Below, in pieces: positions 10,641-22,684 of a DNA stretch of 64,000 nt (the first letter of the stretch is position 1; the number at the start of each line of letters is the position of its first letter). Source of the DNA: Notospermus geniculatus (taxonomy: Eukaryota > Nemertea > Pilidiophora > Heteronemertea > Lineidae); NCBI GenBank assembly GCA_002633025.1, contig NMRB01000625.1, forward strand, positions 121,935 to 185,934. The letters run 5' to 3'. Made by a program: the position numbers and the translations under genes. The notes under the pieces are model-generated. The model worked only from the letters and a program-made list of their open reading frames with translations, searched no databases and was not told the origin of the DNA.

Positions 10641-10856
10641 CTAAAGCCCCAGTCACATATCCACTCCGGGGCCCGTACGGCGAGTAAAAAACAGACATTT
10701 TGACCAATTTCTACGCTGCCCAGTTTCCGCCTATCTATTGAAGCGATTTCGGCATGATTCATCTTAGATCCGAGTTTCAGTCTCTAAAATCCGCAGCAAG
10801 CCGCTGGGTGAGGAAAATCGTACGGGGCCCGGTGCATTTGTGACCTAGGCTTTAAT
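10641..10856. mobile_element. Second fold-back abutting the previous MITE
   Basis: TAAAGCCCCAGTCACATATC with GGGGCCCGTACG on the left is the diverged complement of CGTACGGGGCCC…GTGACCTAGGCTTTA on the right. The element shares its left edge with the target duplication of 10507-10639, which suggests that one inserted into the end of the other. Confidence 0.6.
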
Positions 10857-11039
10857 GCTATTTCACACGCTTCTGAAATAATGCGTTCTCCCTCGTTCGT
10901 CCCACTGCTCTAGTGATAAGACGGTAACACTGTTTCCTGGTAATGCTACTTCACTTTGACTGGCTTCCGAAATAATACGTTCTCCCCAGTTCGTCCCACT
11001 GCTGATACGAGGTAACAGTTTCCTCGTAATGCTATTTCA
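10855..11039. repeat. Two-unit tandem repeat, period about 87 bp
   Basis: ATGCTATTTCACACG…AATAATGCGTTCTCCC recurs as ATGCTACTTCACTTTG…AATAATACGTTCTCCCC, followed by a third start ATGCTATTTCAGG. The units are diverged. Confidence 0.7.
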
Positions 11040-11340
11040 GGCCAATTCCTGACCAAGCTCTGATATTCCCTTACAGGGGAAAGCGAAAGGGATTCCCACG
11101 CAACTGATGCTGATGATACTAGTCTCCCGTCTTTATATGATTTCAAGGACCACTGTTGTCCCTCTTCGACCCCACCAGCAATCAGCAAAAACCCTCCCGT
11201 TAGGCGCGCCACTGGTTCCCATTGTTTCGGAATCACTCGAGCGTGACGTCCAGTGAGTCGTCCCACCAGTGTACATTGGAAAAATTAAAGTTTCATTTTG
11301 ATTTATTTACTGTGTATCAAAGTACAATTTCCAGAGTGTT
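11040..11340. other. Gene-less stretch before LINE copy 2
   Basis: No gene recognised. From about 11280 the sequence resembles an outer arm of the 1880-4757 element (TTCCAGAGTGTTTGCGAATTTTCG), so a solo end of that family begins here. Confidence 0.4.
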
Positions 11341-11439
11341 TGCGAATTTTCGACCCCAACCGGGGTCTTCTTCAGGTAACCTGGTTCCTTGGGCTCCTAC
11401 CGACGGTAGGAGCCCAGGTGTCGGTAGGAGCCCAGGTAT

Positions 11440-11785
11440 CACAACCGTCTATAAGAGAAAAGAGTCGAGAAGACAGCGTGTGATTGTAGGTAGTGGTAGT
11501 AATGATAAGATTCGCGGAGCACCCGAGCCTAGTAGGGACGCATTTGTTTACAGGGTGCAAAATGACGCAAAATCAGAGGATGTTAATGAATTCATCAGAG
11601 ACAATCTTAAGTGTGAAGTGAGATCTGTGGACTGCATTTCGCATGAGTCCTCGAAATTTAAATCATTCAGAGTGTCTGTGGCCAAGAGTGACTTTGGTAA
11701 ACTGTTCGAAGAAGACAGTTGGCCACGGGGAATAAGAATTCGAAAGTTTATACCACCAAGAAAAGACATGGGTCAGAATGAATAG
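11440..11785 (+). pseudogene. LINE family A copy 2, 5'-truncated ORF1
   Basis: The frame encodes the same C-terminal ORF1 block as copy 1 (DAFVYRVQNDAKSEDV … WPRGIRIRKF) and is open to its stop at 11783-11785. Upstream homology ends near 11440, where sequence of the GACCCC-hairpin family and a duplicated GGTAGGAGCCCAGGT are joined, so the N-terminal half is missing. The stop codon lies within ATGAATAG, which also starts ORF2. Confidence 0.7.
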
Positions 11786-12605
11786 AAACAATATCATTTT
11801 AAAGCTGTGGATTCTTTTGTTGATGACTGTTTGGACGTATAACTCGCGTGTATCAATAGCTACGTATAACTCCCAAGGATTAGGTCCCGGGAGAGTGGAG
11901 TATATTTCAAAGTTACTAAACGAACACGAATTTGTGTTCCTACAGGAGCATTGGCTCCACGATGGTCAATTTGATAAGCTTGAAAACTCCGTGCCAGAGT
12001 GTATATGTAGGGCACACGGTGTGTCAGGGATGATCCCTACCGTGCCATTGATCGGGCGGCCTTTTGGGGGAACTGCCATAATTTGGCAAAAAAGTGTAAA
12101 ACAACCGGTGAAACCAAGAATATATAAGTACCAAGAATGTACAACTTAGTAATCAATCAAAAGGGTGGGCATTAGGTTACTTTTTCTGATAACAGAGGGC
12201 GTACGGTAATTATATGCCTTCTAATTAAATAACCAGTGTTTAGATTTAACAGTTGTTGACTGAATTGTATTATTCAGAATATCATCAACATTCTTATGTA
12301 AAGTTACAGACATATTACTGGCATACAATCTTTTTTTGATTTTGGTGAAACCATGGTTTTGTTGTATAGGTCAGAGTGCCCGACCCTGAGATCAAGTACA
12401 ATATGAATTTGTCAAAAATATGGTCCATTCAAAACTGCTCTGTAGCTCGGTTATTTCTGCATATAACTATGGGAGGTGTCATTTTGTTCGTACTGATCTT
12501 CTCTACACAATAACCCTTCACAAATTAAGATCCCTTCGGTTACAGGGTCACCAGAGGCAAATTAGTAAACTCACTTTTTAGCTCACTGGGGTGAGCTATT
12601 ACAAT

Positions 12606-12670
12606 GGTGCAGCGTCCGTCGTCCGTCGTCGTCCGGCGTCGTCGTCCGTCGTCGTCCGTCGTTGTCCGTT
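12606..12670. repeat. GTCCGTCGTC simple repeat
   Basis: Irregular repetition of GTCCGTC and CGTCGTC units within the TIR element. Confidence 0.85.
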
Positions 12671-12788
12671 AGCAGGGCACGTTTCGTAACCGCTGGAGCT
12701 ATTGATCTGAAACTTGGTACATATATACCCCTAGGTCAGATGACCCACGACACCAAGTTTCGGTCCCATTTGACTCTCTGTTTGGCCA

Positions 12789-13600
12789 CCAGGTGGCGGA
12801 AACCAAAAACACAAAAAGTGCAATAAATCCTGAACTAATGACTAGATCATCTCCAAATTTTTATCATAGGTGTAGCTAATAAGGATACATAACATATATA
12901 ACGGGTTTTTGATTTGACCTACTTTTCAAGGTCACAGAGGTCAAAGTTCGACAAAAGTGACGAACCTGCCACAGTTTGTCATTATTTCACCGAGCAACTT
13001 CATATCTTGCATAAACATGCATTGGAGGGGTACCTTTAAAAAGACCAAGTTTCGGCCCGATTGGACATCCAATATGGCCGCCAGGTGGCGTAACCTGAAA
13101 ATCAAGTAAGTGCTATTACTCAGGAACGGCTTGACGCAGAGTGCTCAAATTTGATATTTACCTCCATCTAGATGACCTTTACACGCATGTCAAATTTCGG
13201 CCTGATTTGACTTCAAACATGGCCACCAGGTGGCGTAACCCAAAAATCATCAAAGTGCTGTAACTCAGGAATGCCTTAACCCAAAGCGCTCCAATGTGCT
13301 ATGTGGCCCCCTGCAGATGACCTTTATGTCCATGTGAAGTTTCGGTCCGATTGGGCATCCAATATGGCCGCCAGGTGGCGTAACCCGAAAATCATCCAAG
13401 TGCTTTAACTCAGGAACGACTTGACCCAAAGCACTCCAATGTGCTATGTGGTCCCCTGCAGATGACCTTTATGTGCATGTGAAGTTCCAGCCCGATCGGA
13501 CATCCAATATCGCCGCCAGGTGGCGTAACCCAAAAATCATCAAAGTCTTTTCTGGGAATGACTTGACCCAGATTGCTCGTAACTGGTATGTACCTCCCTC
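12789..13600. repeat. 145-bp tandem repeat array within the TIR element
   Basis: CCAGGTGGCG recurs at 13081, 13226, 13371 and 13516, exactly 145 bp apart, and earlier at 12789 (two periods away, with a decayed unit between). Each unit also carries CAAAGTGCT(G/T)TAACTCAGGAA and AGATGACCTTTA. Confidence 0.9.
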
Positions 13601-16406
13601 TGTCATTAGACTATTATGTCCAACCCAGTGAGCACATGGTCCATGGACCATTTCATTGGCACAATTCGGAGTTGTACATTCTTGGTACTTATATATTCTT
13701 GGTGAAACCCATAGAATTGGGTTCACGCCGCGCTTGTGCGGTCGCAGTCGAGTTTGAATCGGAACATGTTATGTTGTGTAATGTATATATGCCCGGTGAG
13801 GACAATAACGAGGAGTTAGTTGAGACACTGTAGGCTATCAATACAGCGATTAGAGTAGAGAACATTAACAGGGTAATCATAGGTGGTGATTTTAACGTCG
13901 ATAGGAGGCGTGTTGGGCTAAGAAGCACTCAGTATCTTGAATTCTTTCTGGAAACAGAATCGCTAAAATCTGCATCGGATTTTGGTCAGATTGATTATAC
14001 GTACGAAAGCAAGAGTAATTATGCCCGATCCATAATTGATCATTTTTTCTTGACTGAAAACTTATATGATAGTATTGTAAAACACAGCGTTATGCATGAT
14101 GTCGATAACCTCTCTGATCATTCTGCCCTGAGTATATCACTGAATATTGAGATTACCCATTGTGTGGCTGATGCTTACAATTATGATGTGGATAGTCAGA
14201 GGGGCAATGTGCCGAACTGGAAAAAGGTTACTCCAGGTCATATTGAAAATTACAGGCTGAGGTTAGATAGATATTTGAATGAGATGAATATACCGCGTGA
14301 GGTGATCAATTGTCGTCAGTTCAACTGCCAAACCCATAAAGCTGAAATTGAACAACTTCATAACTGTATTGTAGAAGCATGCATGAGAGCTGGAAACGAA
14401 TGTTTACCTAAAGTTGGGCAACGCCCCAGAGATAGTCATAATGGTGTAAGGGGGTGGAACGACCAGGTCAAAGAACTTCGTGAGCAGGCGATGTTCTGGC
14501 ATAATCGGTGGAAATCGTGTGGTTCCCCCAGAGAGGGAGTAGTAACCGATATTAGACGAACAACCAGGGCTCGATATCACCACGCGGTGAAAAGAGTGAA
14601 TAAGAATGCAAAGAGAATAGAAAGTAATGAATTGGCGGAAGCGTACATTCAAAAGAAGAATGATCGCGACTTCTGGAAAATGGTTAGGGATAAAAAAGGA
14701 ACCAAACAAAGTTACGTTGGAAGAATTGATGGTTTAACCGATGACAATTTGATCGCCAATAAGTTCGCAGAAAAATACGAGCAGTTGTATTCATCCGTCG
14801 GGTATAATGTGAATGATATGAAAAGTTTGATGACTGAAATGGAAATTAATATTGGACATCAGTGTGTTCACAATGAATGTAAATGTAAGGGCCACGAGAT
14901 TACACAGAGAGAGGTGCAGAATGCGAGAAAGAAGCTTAACAAAGGAAAACATGACGGGTCACAGACGCTTTTCTCAGACCACATAATCAATGGTTCTGAT
15001 AACCTTGATAAGTGGCTAGCAGCCTTGTTTTCAATGATGCTAAGTCATGCATATGTCCGTAAAGGTTTTAGAAATTCTATCATCATACCAATACCAAAAG
15101 ACAGAAGAAAATCTATTAGTGATTCAGAAAATTACAGAGGTATTACCCTGAGTAGTATTTTAGGCAAGATGTTTGACCACATTTTGATAGAAAAGAACCC
15201 GGAAGTGTTTGAAACATCAGAGCTGCAGTTTGGTTTTAAGAAGAAGAGTTCTACGGCTCAATGCACGTTCGAAATGAAAGAAACTATAAATTATTTCAAT
15301 AGAAATGGTTCAGGTGTGTATGCCATGTTCCTTGACGCAAGCAAGGCATTTAATAGACTAGAATACGTAAAGATGTTTAAATTATTGGACAAGAAGGGAT
15401 GCTGCCCTCTTGTGTCCAGATTCTTGGTTGCTCTGTACACCTGTCAAGTGGTACAAGTGAAATGGAATAGTGCTCTTAGTAGACCAGTGAAAGTTATGAA
15501 CGGTATAAAACAAGGCGGGGTACTCTCCCCGATCCTTTTCTGTATATATGTAGATGAGCTGATGATGAGATTAAAAAGGTCAGGCTATGGATGTCACATT
15601 GGTAATGTTTTTATAGGCGCGTTAGCATATGCGGACGATATTGTCTTGATTTCACCAACAAAACAAGGCCTTATGAAACTGCTGAAAATCTGTGATAATT
15701 TCTCCGAGGAGTACAGAGTCTTATTTAATATGGCGAAAAGCCAGCTTGTATTTTATGGAGTGGTACAGAAGAAGTGATTTCGATGAGATGGAATGATAGT
15801 GTAGTAGAATCAAGGCAAAATGCTGTGCACTTGGGGCACATTACCGGCCCTAACGTCAAAGACCACGTCTTCGACCAGGTTATTGGTGAAATGTATAGTA
15901 GAACTAATGTTCTTGTAAGTCTATTTGGTCATTGTGATTATGAGGTAAAATATCGGTTGTTCAAATCTTACATTATGTCATTATATGGTTGTGTACTGTG
16001 GGATCTTTCAGTCAGATCATTCAACCGATTCCTAACCACATGGAGGAAGTGTATCAGAAAGGTACTGAATCTTCCCTATCGTACACATTCTGAGCTCCTG
16101 CCTTTTGTGTGCGAGGACTTCCCACCAGAAGTACAAATACTACTTAGATCCCTAAAATTTGTCATATCAGCCCAGAATAGCCCCAATAGCACTGTCAGGC
16201 TGTGCACTGATCTGGCTAAGAATGGAAGTCAGTCAGAGATGTCGATGAATATTAATAAGATATGTGAGCGATTTAATCTCAACAAACATAATTTAACAAC
16301 AGGAGATGTAAATAAAATTAGAAGCAACCTAGTGAAGGAGAATAACCAGACGGCGGATATGATAAAAGATCTTTTGAGGAAAACAGATAGAAAGGAGTAT
16401 GATTAT

Positions 16407-17026
16407 GTTATCACTGCCTAAAATGTGCCTTAATCCACTGAATAACTTCAGATTCTACAATAAATAAAATTATCCCACCGATACAATGCGCAAAGAACCC
16501 ATTTACGTGAGAAAGTATCAGCATTGGTCTGCACTACATCATCAAGTGCGGAAGGTTACAGTCAATGTCACAGACGACCGACTCACTGCGGCGAATCACT
16601 GAATTATCTCGTGATTTGCGAGATGATTACTACGCCGAGGCCAACCTCGTCCCCAGGGGTTTCGTTCGCTCAGACATCAACCTCGGACCTAACTCGCTCA
16701 CTAACCCCTGGAATCCAATCGACGTCATCTTCGGAGGTACTCGGCTACATTCGGGCGGCCATCGTAACCTACCTCGACTGTATATAGGAGCCTCGGCGTA
16801 GTAATCATCTCGCAAATGACAAGATAATTCAGTGATTCGCCGCGGTGAGTCGGTCGTCTGTGACATTGACCGTAACCTTCCGCACTTGATGATGTAGTGC
16901 AGACCAATGCTGATACCTTCTCACGTATAAATGGGTTCTTTGCGCATTATATCGGTGGGATAATTTTATTTATTGTAGAATCTGAAGTTATTCAGTGGAT
17001 TAAGGCACATTTTAGGCAGTGATAAC
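16407..17026. repeat. Large inverted repeat made from the LINE 3' end
   Basis: Arms of about 235 bp (16407-16641 and 16790-17026) pair around a spacer of about 148 bp. The left arm starts inside the last codons of LINE ORF2 (GTTATCACTGCCTAAAATG) and contains its 3' UTR and an AATAAATAAA signal. The right arm is the reverse complement. Arm identity is high, with single-base changes and one small indel. Confidence 0.9.
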
Positions 17027-17029
17027 ACC

Positions 17030-17530
17030 GAGGATGGACAACGTTACAATGTCGAAACAAAATGGCCGACCAGCCTTCACTTCACCACTTGAGAAGTTCA
17101 ACCTGCTGCTATAGCGTGAGTGACCCTTCATCAGGTAAGGTAACATGCTTCAACTCATTTTTCTATGTGTAGCAACACTNACCGAAGAAGTAGATCCCGG
17201 GGCAAGATGGCGGTCTCCGATATACGTCAGAGATACGATGTTGGCACGAATCGTTCTCTGACGTTCAGATTGCCCTGGAATCACGATCTGAATTCTCCAG
17301 AATCTGGTGATTTCACGGAAATTGCCGAAGCCGAGTGCCGAAGGTTGTAATTAATATTTATAGTCCTTTTCTCCACACTTACTAATTTAATCGAGTATAG
17401 ATCGATGAAATTAACTACTTTCAATGTCGAAAACGTAAAAGTATTGCTGAAATAGGCCCTGGTTTTTGTTTTAGTTTTAATTATTTTGAATACCGAAGCG
17501 AAATACGAAATACGAAAATTTATTCCACTC
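17030..17530. other. Gene-less spacer with a contig join
   Basis: No gene recognised. The N at 17180 interrupts the sequence. The right edge (about 17500-17530) contains the CGAAATACGAAATACGAAAA repeat that forms the 3' end of the next, minus-strand LINE. Confidence 0.4.
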
Positions 17531-18556
17531 AAACCACATTTGTGGTATAATGAGGTACATTTACATATACATGGAGTTCTACAATGACTAAAAGATACAA
17601 AAATAAACTATGAAACTACAAAAATATAAATTTGATGCAGCAGTTAATTCACCAGACAGATGATTGCACAATATATTGTGACTATTAATTCAAAATTAAA
17701 TTCGACAAGATTTACTTATAGTATACATGTTTTGAATTTTTATAGTACGGAGGCTAACGAATATTCCTTGATCTATAAAGTTTCAAACTGTAAAATACAA
17801 ATTTTGCTACTCTGAATATGATTTCTCTATCATCACTATTCATTAATTCTGTCATTTTCTGAGTACTACACCTAGTTCTATAATACTCAGGAATAAATTT
17901 AATCCTATAATCAGATAAGAGCTTGCACTCGAAAAGGAAGTGGTATTCATCACCAATTCGCACACTATTGCAATACTGACAAATCCTATCATTTCTCGCC
18001 AAATCATATTTATCTCTATTGGATGAAAGCTTTCTAGAACCACATCTGAATTCTAATAACGCATATTTCAAGTAGTCAGGGAGGATCTGGAGGTATTTTT
18101 CCTGACAAATTCTTGTTTTGAATATTCTGTAATTTACGAAGTCATCTTCATTATCTATCTTCTGACGCCAATGTTGGAAGAAGTGATCAGTGAGGGTAGT
18201 TCTGATCTTAATACCCAGTCCTTTATTATTAGGAGCATACTGTTCAAGCCAGATATAATTGAGACCACAATTTTGAAGAGTGTCTCTGATAGATTTTAAC
18301 CAATCTGAGGAATACCTGTCAGTAATGTGTAAATGAGATAGTGTCCTATATAAGATGAAATTCAACTTTGACCTTTCGCTGTGAAGAATTTTAACCCAGT
18401 AGTTGATCATTCTGACTTTGACTTGAATTGATAAAGGAGTTCTACCCAACTCTCCATACATGACTGAGTTATGAGTATATTTACTTGTCTTGGTGATGAG
18501 TTTACAAAATTTGGTGTGGATGCGTTCTATAATATCTAAATTTTCATAACCCCACA

Positions 18557-19661
18557 TAGTTGGCCGGCCAAACCTCCAAAAAGTCTCTAGAAAAAAATTA
18601 GTCGGCATTTTCTGTTAATGGATGGCATCCCCTCTAGAACTGTAAAATACAGGCTACTGAAGAATATTAGGGTGGATGCCACTGTTAAATTTGAATTTTG
18701 ACGAAGTTACGGCCGATTGAATTTTTGGTACTGACTTTATCATTGGGCGAAGAACTGAGCTTAGTACAGGAGAATGGGAACCGATGTACAGCTAACTTTT
18801 GAACGATTGGATTTACACCCTTTAAATGTATTACCAACAGATAGAAATATGGTGCCTTGTAACCAAATAAGCATGTTTTTAATTGTTTTCAGTAGTTTCG
18901 TAATAAGAAATAACGTTTTTCATGTAAAATAGGTCAAAATACCTTAAAACGCCATTTCCAATTTCGTAACTAGTTAAAAACTACAAAAGACATGCAGGCC
19001 TTTCCGTTTAAGGCGTGCTATAGCACCTGCACACCATCACACGCCTAAAATCTAATCGAGGTGCGCTAAAAAACGCACCCCTTGTACTTAATGCAATTTG
19101 AATTTCGCACGCCTTGCATGCAGCTTAGGAGAGAGAGTGACTAGTGTTAAGCTTGCGATAGATAGGCTGGGTTACAACCCTCCATCAAGTGTGAGTATAT
19201 ACAGTGATAAGACATTCAATGACAAGTGATAACAAACAAAACATGGAAAAAATGTAGCATATTACTTTAAGCGGAAGAATTGTTGGATGAAAAAAAGCAC
19301 GCCTAGGGGTAAAGGTGAGAGTTGAGAGGTGCTTTTTTTGGCACCCCTGTGTTTTTTACAGGAAAAGGCCTGACATGCTTATTTGATTAAGAGATACCAT
19401 GTTTCTATCTGTTGGTAATACATTTATGGGGTGTAAATCCAACCGTTCAAAAGATAGCTGTACATCGGATCCCATTTTCCTGTACAAAGCTCAGTATATT
19501 TGAACACAATGACCTTGATAATGACCTTTAACCGGCAAATCCAGGGTGGCATCCACCCTTAAATTTCACCTTATCTTATAAGGGTATGATCTAGCATAGA
19601 TGCCAGCCATTAGCACACGATGCCGACAAATGTTTAAAATTTGATGTTGGCCGGCCTACTA
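18557..19661. mobile_element. 1.1-kb TIR element inside LINE family B ORF2
   Basis: The outer ends TAGTTGGCCGGCCAA and TTGGCCGGCCTACTA are inverted. Diverged inverted homology continues inward through GGGTGGATGCCAC (18670, complement near 19545) and TTTACACC…AATGTATTACCAACAG, so the arms reach about 330 bp. The 3-bp sequence ACA flanks both sides (18554-18556, 19662-19664), and removing the insert restores the local coding sense. No transposase frame. A 3-bp duplication would fit CACTA- or Harbinger-type elements; this is not decided. Confidence 0.8.
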
Positions 19662-21532
19662 ACACCTCGGACCCATACAATAGTATTGGGGAAACACAGG
19701 AATCAAAAAGTTTTAACATGGTATCAATCGGTAAATTAAACCTTCTGCCCTTTTGAATAATGCTATACATGGCTCTCTGAGCTTTATCATGGAGGTTTTT
19801 CTTTGCTTTTGAGAATTTGCCATTCCACTGAAAAATAATACCTAAATATGTATATTCTTCAACTCGTTCTAAAACAGATTGTCCATACCTAAAAATTGGG
19901 AGGTTTTTCAGCCTCGCCTTAGATTTGGCGAAAACTAAGACTTTTGTTTTCGACTCATTTACCGTTAGCTTATTGGTCTCACAATAACTATACAATAGAT
20001 CAATGTTCTTTTGTAATCCACATTCATTTTCTGCAAATATGATTGTGTCATCAGCATAAAGCAAAGAAAAAAGATTTAGGAAAACAAAAACCTCATTTTC
20101 ATCATTTCTTACAGCATTATTGTTCAATTTCTCAATGAATTCAAGTGACTGTCCCGAATTGGTAGAGAAGAAATCATCCATGTCATTGAGAGAGATAGCA
20201 AACAGGATGGGTGATAAATTTTCACCTTGTTTGACCCCAACATGTGATGCAAAAAATTCTGATTTCTCATTATTACAAGAGACACAAGATAACATTCTTG
20301 TACAGGTTAATTATTACCGTCAGCATTTTACCACATACACCTGTTTTTAAAAGTTTTCTCCAAAGACCAACCCTCCAAACTGAATCGAACGCCTTTCGAT
20401 AATCAACAAAGCAACAAAAGAGACGCCTACCTGAGTTCAAATATAGGTCAATTAGACATTTTAAGGAAAAAATATGATCCGTTGTACTGTATCCATCCCT
20501 GAAGCCTGCTTGGTTTTCAGCTATTTTCTTATTTTCGTTCAAAAATTTTGTTAGTCTAGCATTCAGTACCCCTGTGAATAATTTTCCAAGGCAGCTAACT
20601 AGGGTGATACCCCTATAATTGTTAGTGTCCATCCTGTCACCTTTATTTTTGTAGATAGGTTTAATCAGGCCCATCGTCCAGGCCTCAGGGATGTGTCCAG
20701 TTTCCAATATGATGTTAAATAGTTAACATCTTGTAGAAGTACATTTTCAGAAGTGAACTTCAACATTTCATTTGACACTTGGTCTAAACCAGAAGCTTTC
20801 CCATTCTTCAGAGATTTAACTATTTTACGAACCTCTTCCAAACTTATTTCATTATTCAAGATGGATGTGTCTATATCCACATCAACTTCTACATCAGAGT
20901 TGAAATATTCATCTTCTTCCACCTTTTCATTTAATTGAAGGAAGTGATCATAGAACTCTTCAACAGGTGGCATTTTTGATTCATTTCTACCACTACCCCT
21001 ATTCAGTAGGTTCCAAAACCTTTTGGGATTTTCTGATTTGCAATGTTCAATTTCATCCGTCAGTTTCTTGTTATACAAACGTTTTGCCTTTTTTTGAGCT
21101 TTCTTGTAATTTCTTCCAACCTGTTTTAGTTCATTTAGATTACCCTCTGTTCTGTGATCACGATACCTTCGACGAGCTACATTAAAGTCTTTCCTTAGTT
21201 TGTGGCACTGTTTGTCAAACCATTTACAACTTTTGTCTTTTACAACCCGGACACTATTCTCAACTACATGCCTCTTTCTCGTCATACCACAATTTACAGC
21301 ACTCTTGATCATAACATTTGTCAAGACGTTTACAATTTCACAAACATCATCAGCATTGACATTTTGCAAGTTTCCAAGGTACGCATCAAGCTTTTCGTGG
21401 ATGGGATCAAATTCATCAGAATTCATCTGATCAATGTATTCTGCCATTTTTTCATTTCTCCATCTGACAGAATTTCCACCATGTCTCTCATCCGACACAT
21501 TAGAGGGTACACTATCAATATCAGGATGCATA

Positions 21533-21761
21533 CAGTGTTCTCCGCAGGGTTCCTTTAAGGTAGGGTGGTATCCTTGAAATTCCAGGTTTTTCTATTACTT
21601 TGCAAATCAAGATAGGGTGGTCACCAATCTAAGATAGGGGGGTGTAATAGAAAACCATTACAAAATTGGGCTGTAAGGTAGGGTGGCTACTTCTAAGGTA
21701 GGGTGGTAACATGCCAAGGTAGGGTGGGCCGCCCTACCTTGGAGCCATGCGGAGAACACTG
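21533..21761. mobile_element. 229-bp hAT-like MITE inside LINE family B
   Basis: The ends are CAGTGTTCTCCGCA and TGCGGAGAACACTG. Flanks GATGCATA (21525-21532) and GCTGCATA (21762-21769) match at 7 of 8 positions, giving an 8-bp target duplication. TIRs starting CAGTG plus 8 bp fit hAT. The interior is unusual, holding several scattered AAGGTAGGGTGG words. Confidence 0.8.
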
Positions 21762-22684
21762 GCTGCATATTATTAAACTCTGCAACATTAGATTCGGGTT
21801 TAACAGAAAGTATGACAGCACAGTGACCATCAGATAAGATAGGATTGAAAGTTTCAACCTGAAGTGACTTGATGTGGGAGAAAATTTCAGTGGAACCAAT
21901 AAAGTAGTCAATAGTACTTTTGCTTTTGAATGTACACAAGCCAGTCAAATCTCCATCCACTCTGCCATTTACATGTATGATGTTGATACCAGTGGATTTA
22001 CATAAATCAGTAAGATCTTGACCATTATTGTTGGTCTTTTTATCTGCATTAGACCGAACCCTGATGTTACTCAGGGGTTGATTCCCAAAAGGTTCAAACA
22101 AGTCCAGACCATTATCATTATTAAATTCTACCTGGTCTGATAGGTCACCTGTCCTTGCATTGAAATCACCTCCAAGGATGATAAATGCATCCTCATTTAC
22201 TATTTGAGTTATCACTTCAATTTCCAAATCTTCGATCATACTTTTCTTATAATATCTACTATTTTCAGGAGGTATATATATACACACTGCCCAGCAAAAC
22301 ATCTTTCTTCAGCTTACAAACAGATTTGTCAATTTTGCACCATATGATATGTTGATTTGTTGTTTTTACCAGTTTCACCTTTTCCTTGAACTTGTCTTTA
22401 AAAATTATGCCAATACCACCTGACCTGAAATGGGCACAATATTGCCTGTTTTTGAAAATACCACAGTAACCATCAGGAAGAGATTCTTCTATCAATGGAA
22501 TGTCAATATCATCAATCTTTGTCTCTGAGAGTCAAAGGAAGTCAATGTCTACTAGGAAGTCCTTAAATTCTGGAGTGTCAACTTTATTTCTTAAGCCGCA
22601 CACATTCAGAGCACCGATTATAATGTCACATGACGATGAGGTACAGCACATTCCCTGAGTTGCAGGGTTACCCTCCGCATTATC

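Larger units (their letters stand above)
12114..13702. mobile_element. 1.6-kb non-autonomous TIR element inside LINE ORF2
   Basis: Perfect 33-bp terminal inverted repeats (12114-12146 and 13670-13702) begin CCAAGAATATATAAGTACC. The target duplication is read as TGAAA, GTGAAAC or GGTGAAACC (5, 7 or 9 bp) because flanking bases are ambiguous. LINE copy 1 at 7169 provides the uninterrupted site. The interior contains a GTCCGTCGTC microsatellite (12606-12670) and a 145-bp tandem array, and no transposase frame. Confidence 0.9.
11778..16421 (+). pseudogene. LINE family A copy 2, ORF2 (endonuclease and reverse transcriptase), interrupted
   Basis: ORF2 starts with an ATG overlapping the ORF1 stop by 8 nt. 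The endonuclease shows YNSQGLG, LQEHWLH, NVYMPGED, GGDFNVD and SDHSALS. The reverse transcriptase shows ENYRGITLSS, FLDASKAFNR (motif A), GIKQGGVLSPILF (motif B) and ALAYADDIVL (catalytic YADD). The C-terminal segment has a Cys/Arg-rich region (WRKCIRKVLNLPYRTH). It resembles the CR1/jockey superclade; the exact clade is not assigned. The frame is interrupted by a 1589-bp TIR element at 12114-13702. It also has one TAG at 13831-13833, where copy 1 has CAG, and a one-base frameshift near 15750. This looks like a recently dead copy. Confidence 0.85.
17754..22495 (-). pseudogene. LINE family B ORF2 (endonuclease and reverse transcriptase), interrupted
   Basis: Read on the minus strand, the frames give an endonuclease (IYIPPENS, LGGDFNARTGD, LSDGHCAVIL) and a linker rich in Lys/Arg. 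The reverse transcriptase follows with NNYRGITLVS, CFVDYRKAFDSVW (motif A), GVKQGENLSPILF (B) and LLYADDTIIF (C). The C-terminal part has a zinc-knuckle-like CQYCNS…HFLFEC. It resembles jockey/CR1-type elements and is clearly different from family A. The frame is split by a hAT-like MITE (21533-21761) and by a TIR element (18557-19661) lying between codons for …YGSEV and WGYENLD. Further frameshifts lie near 22290 and 20700. The element is dead but close to full length. Confidence 0.85.
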
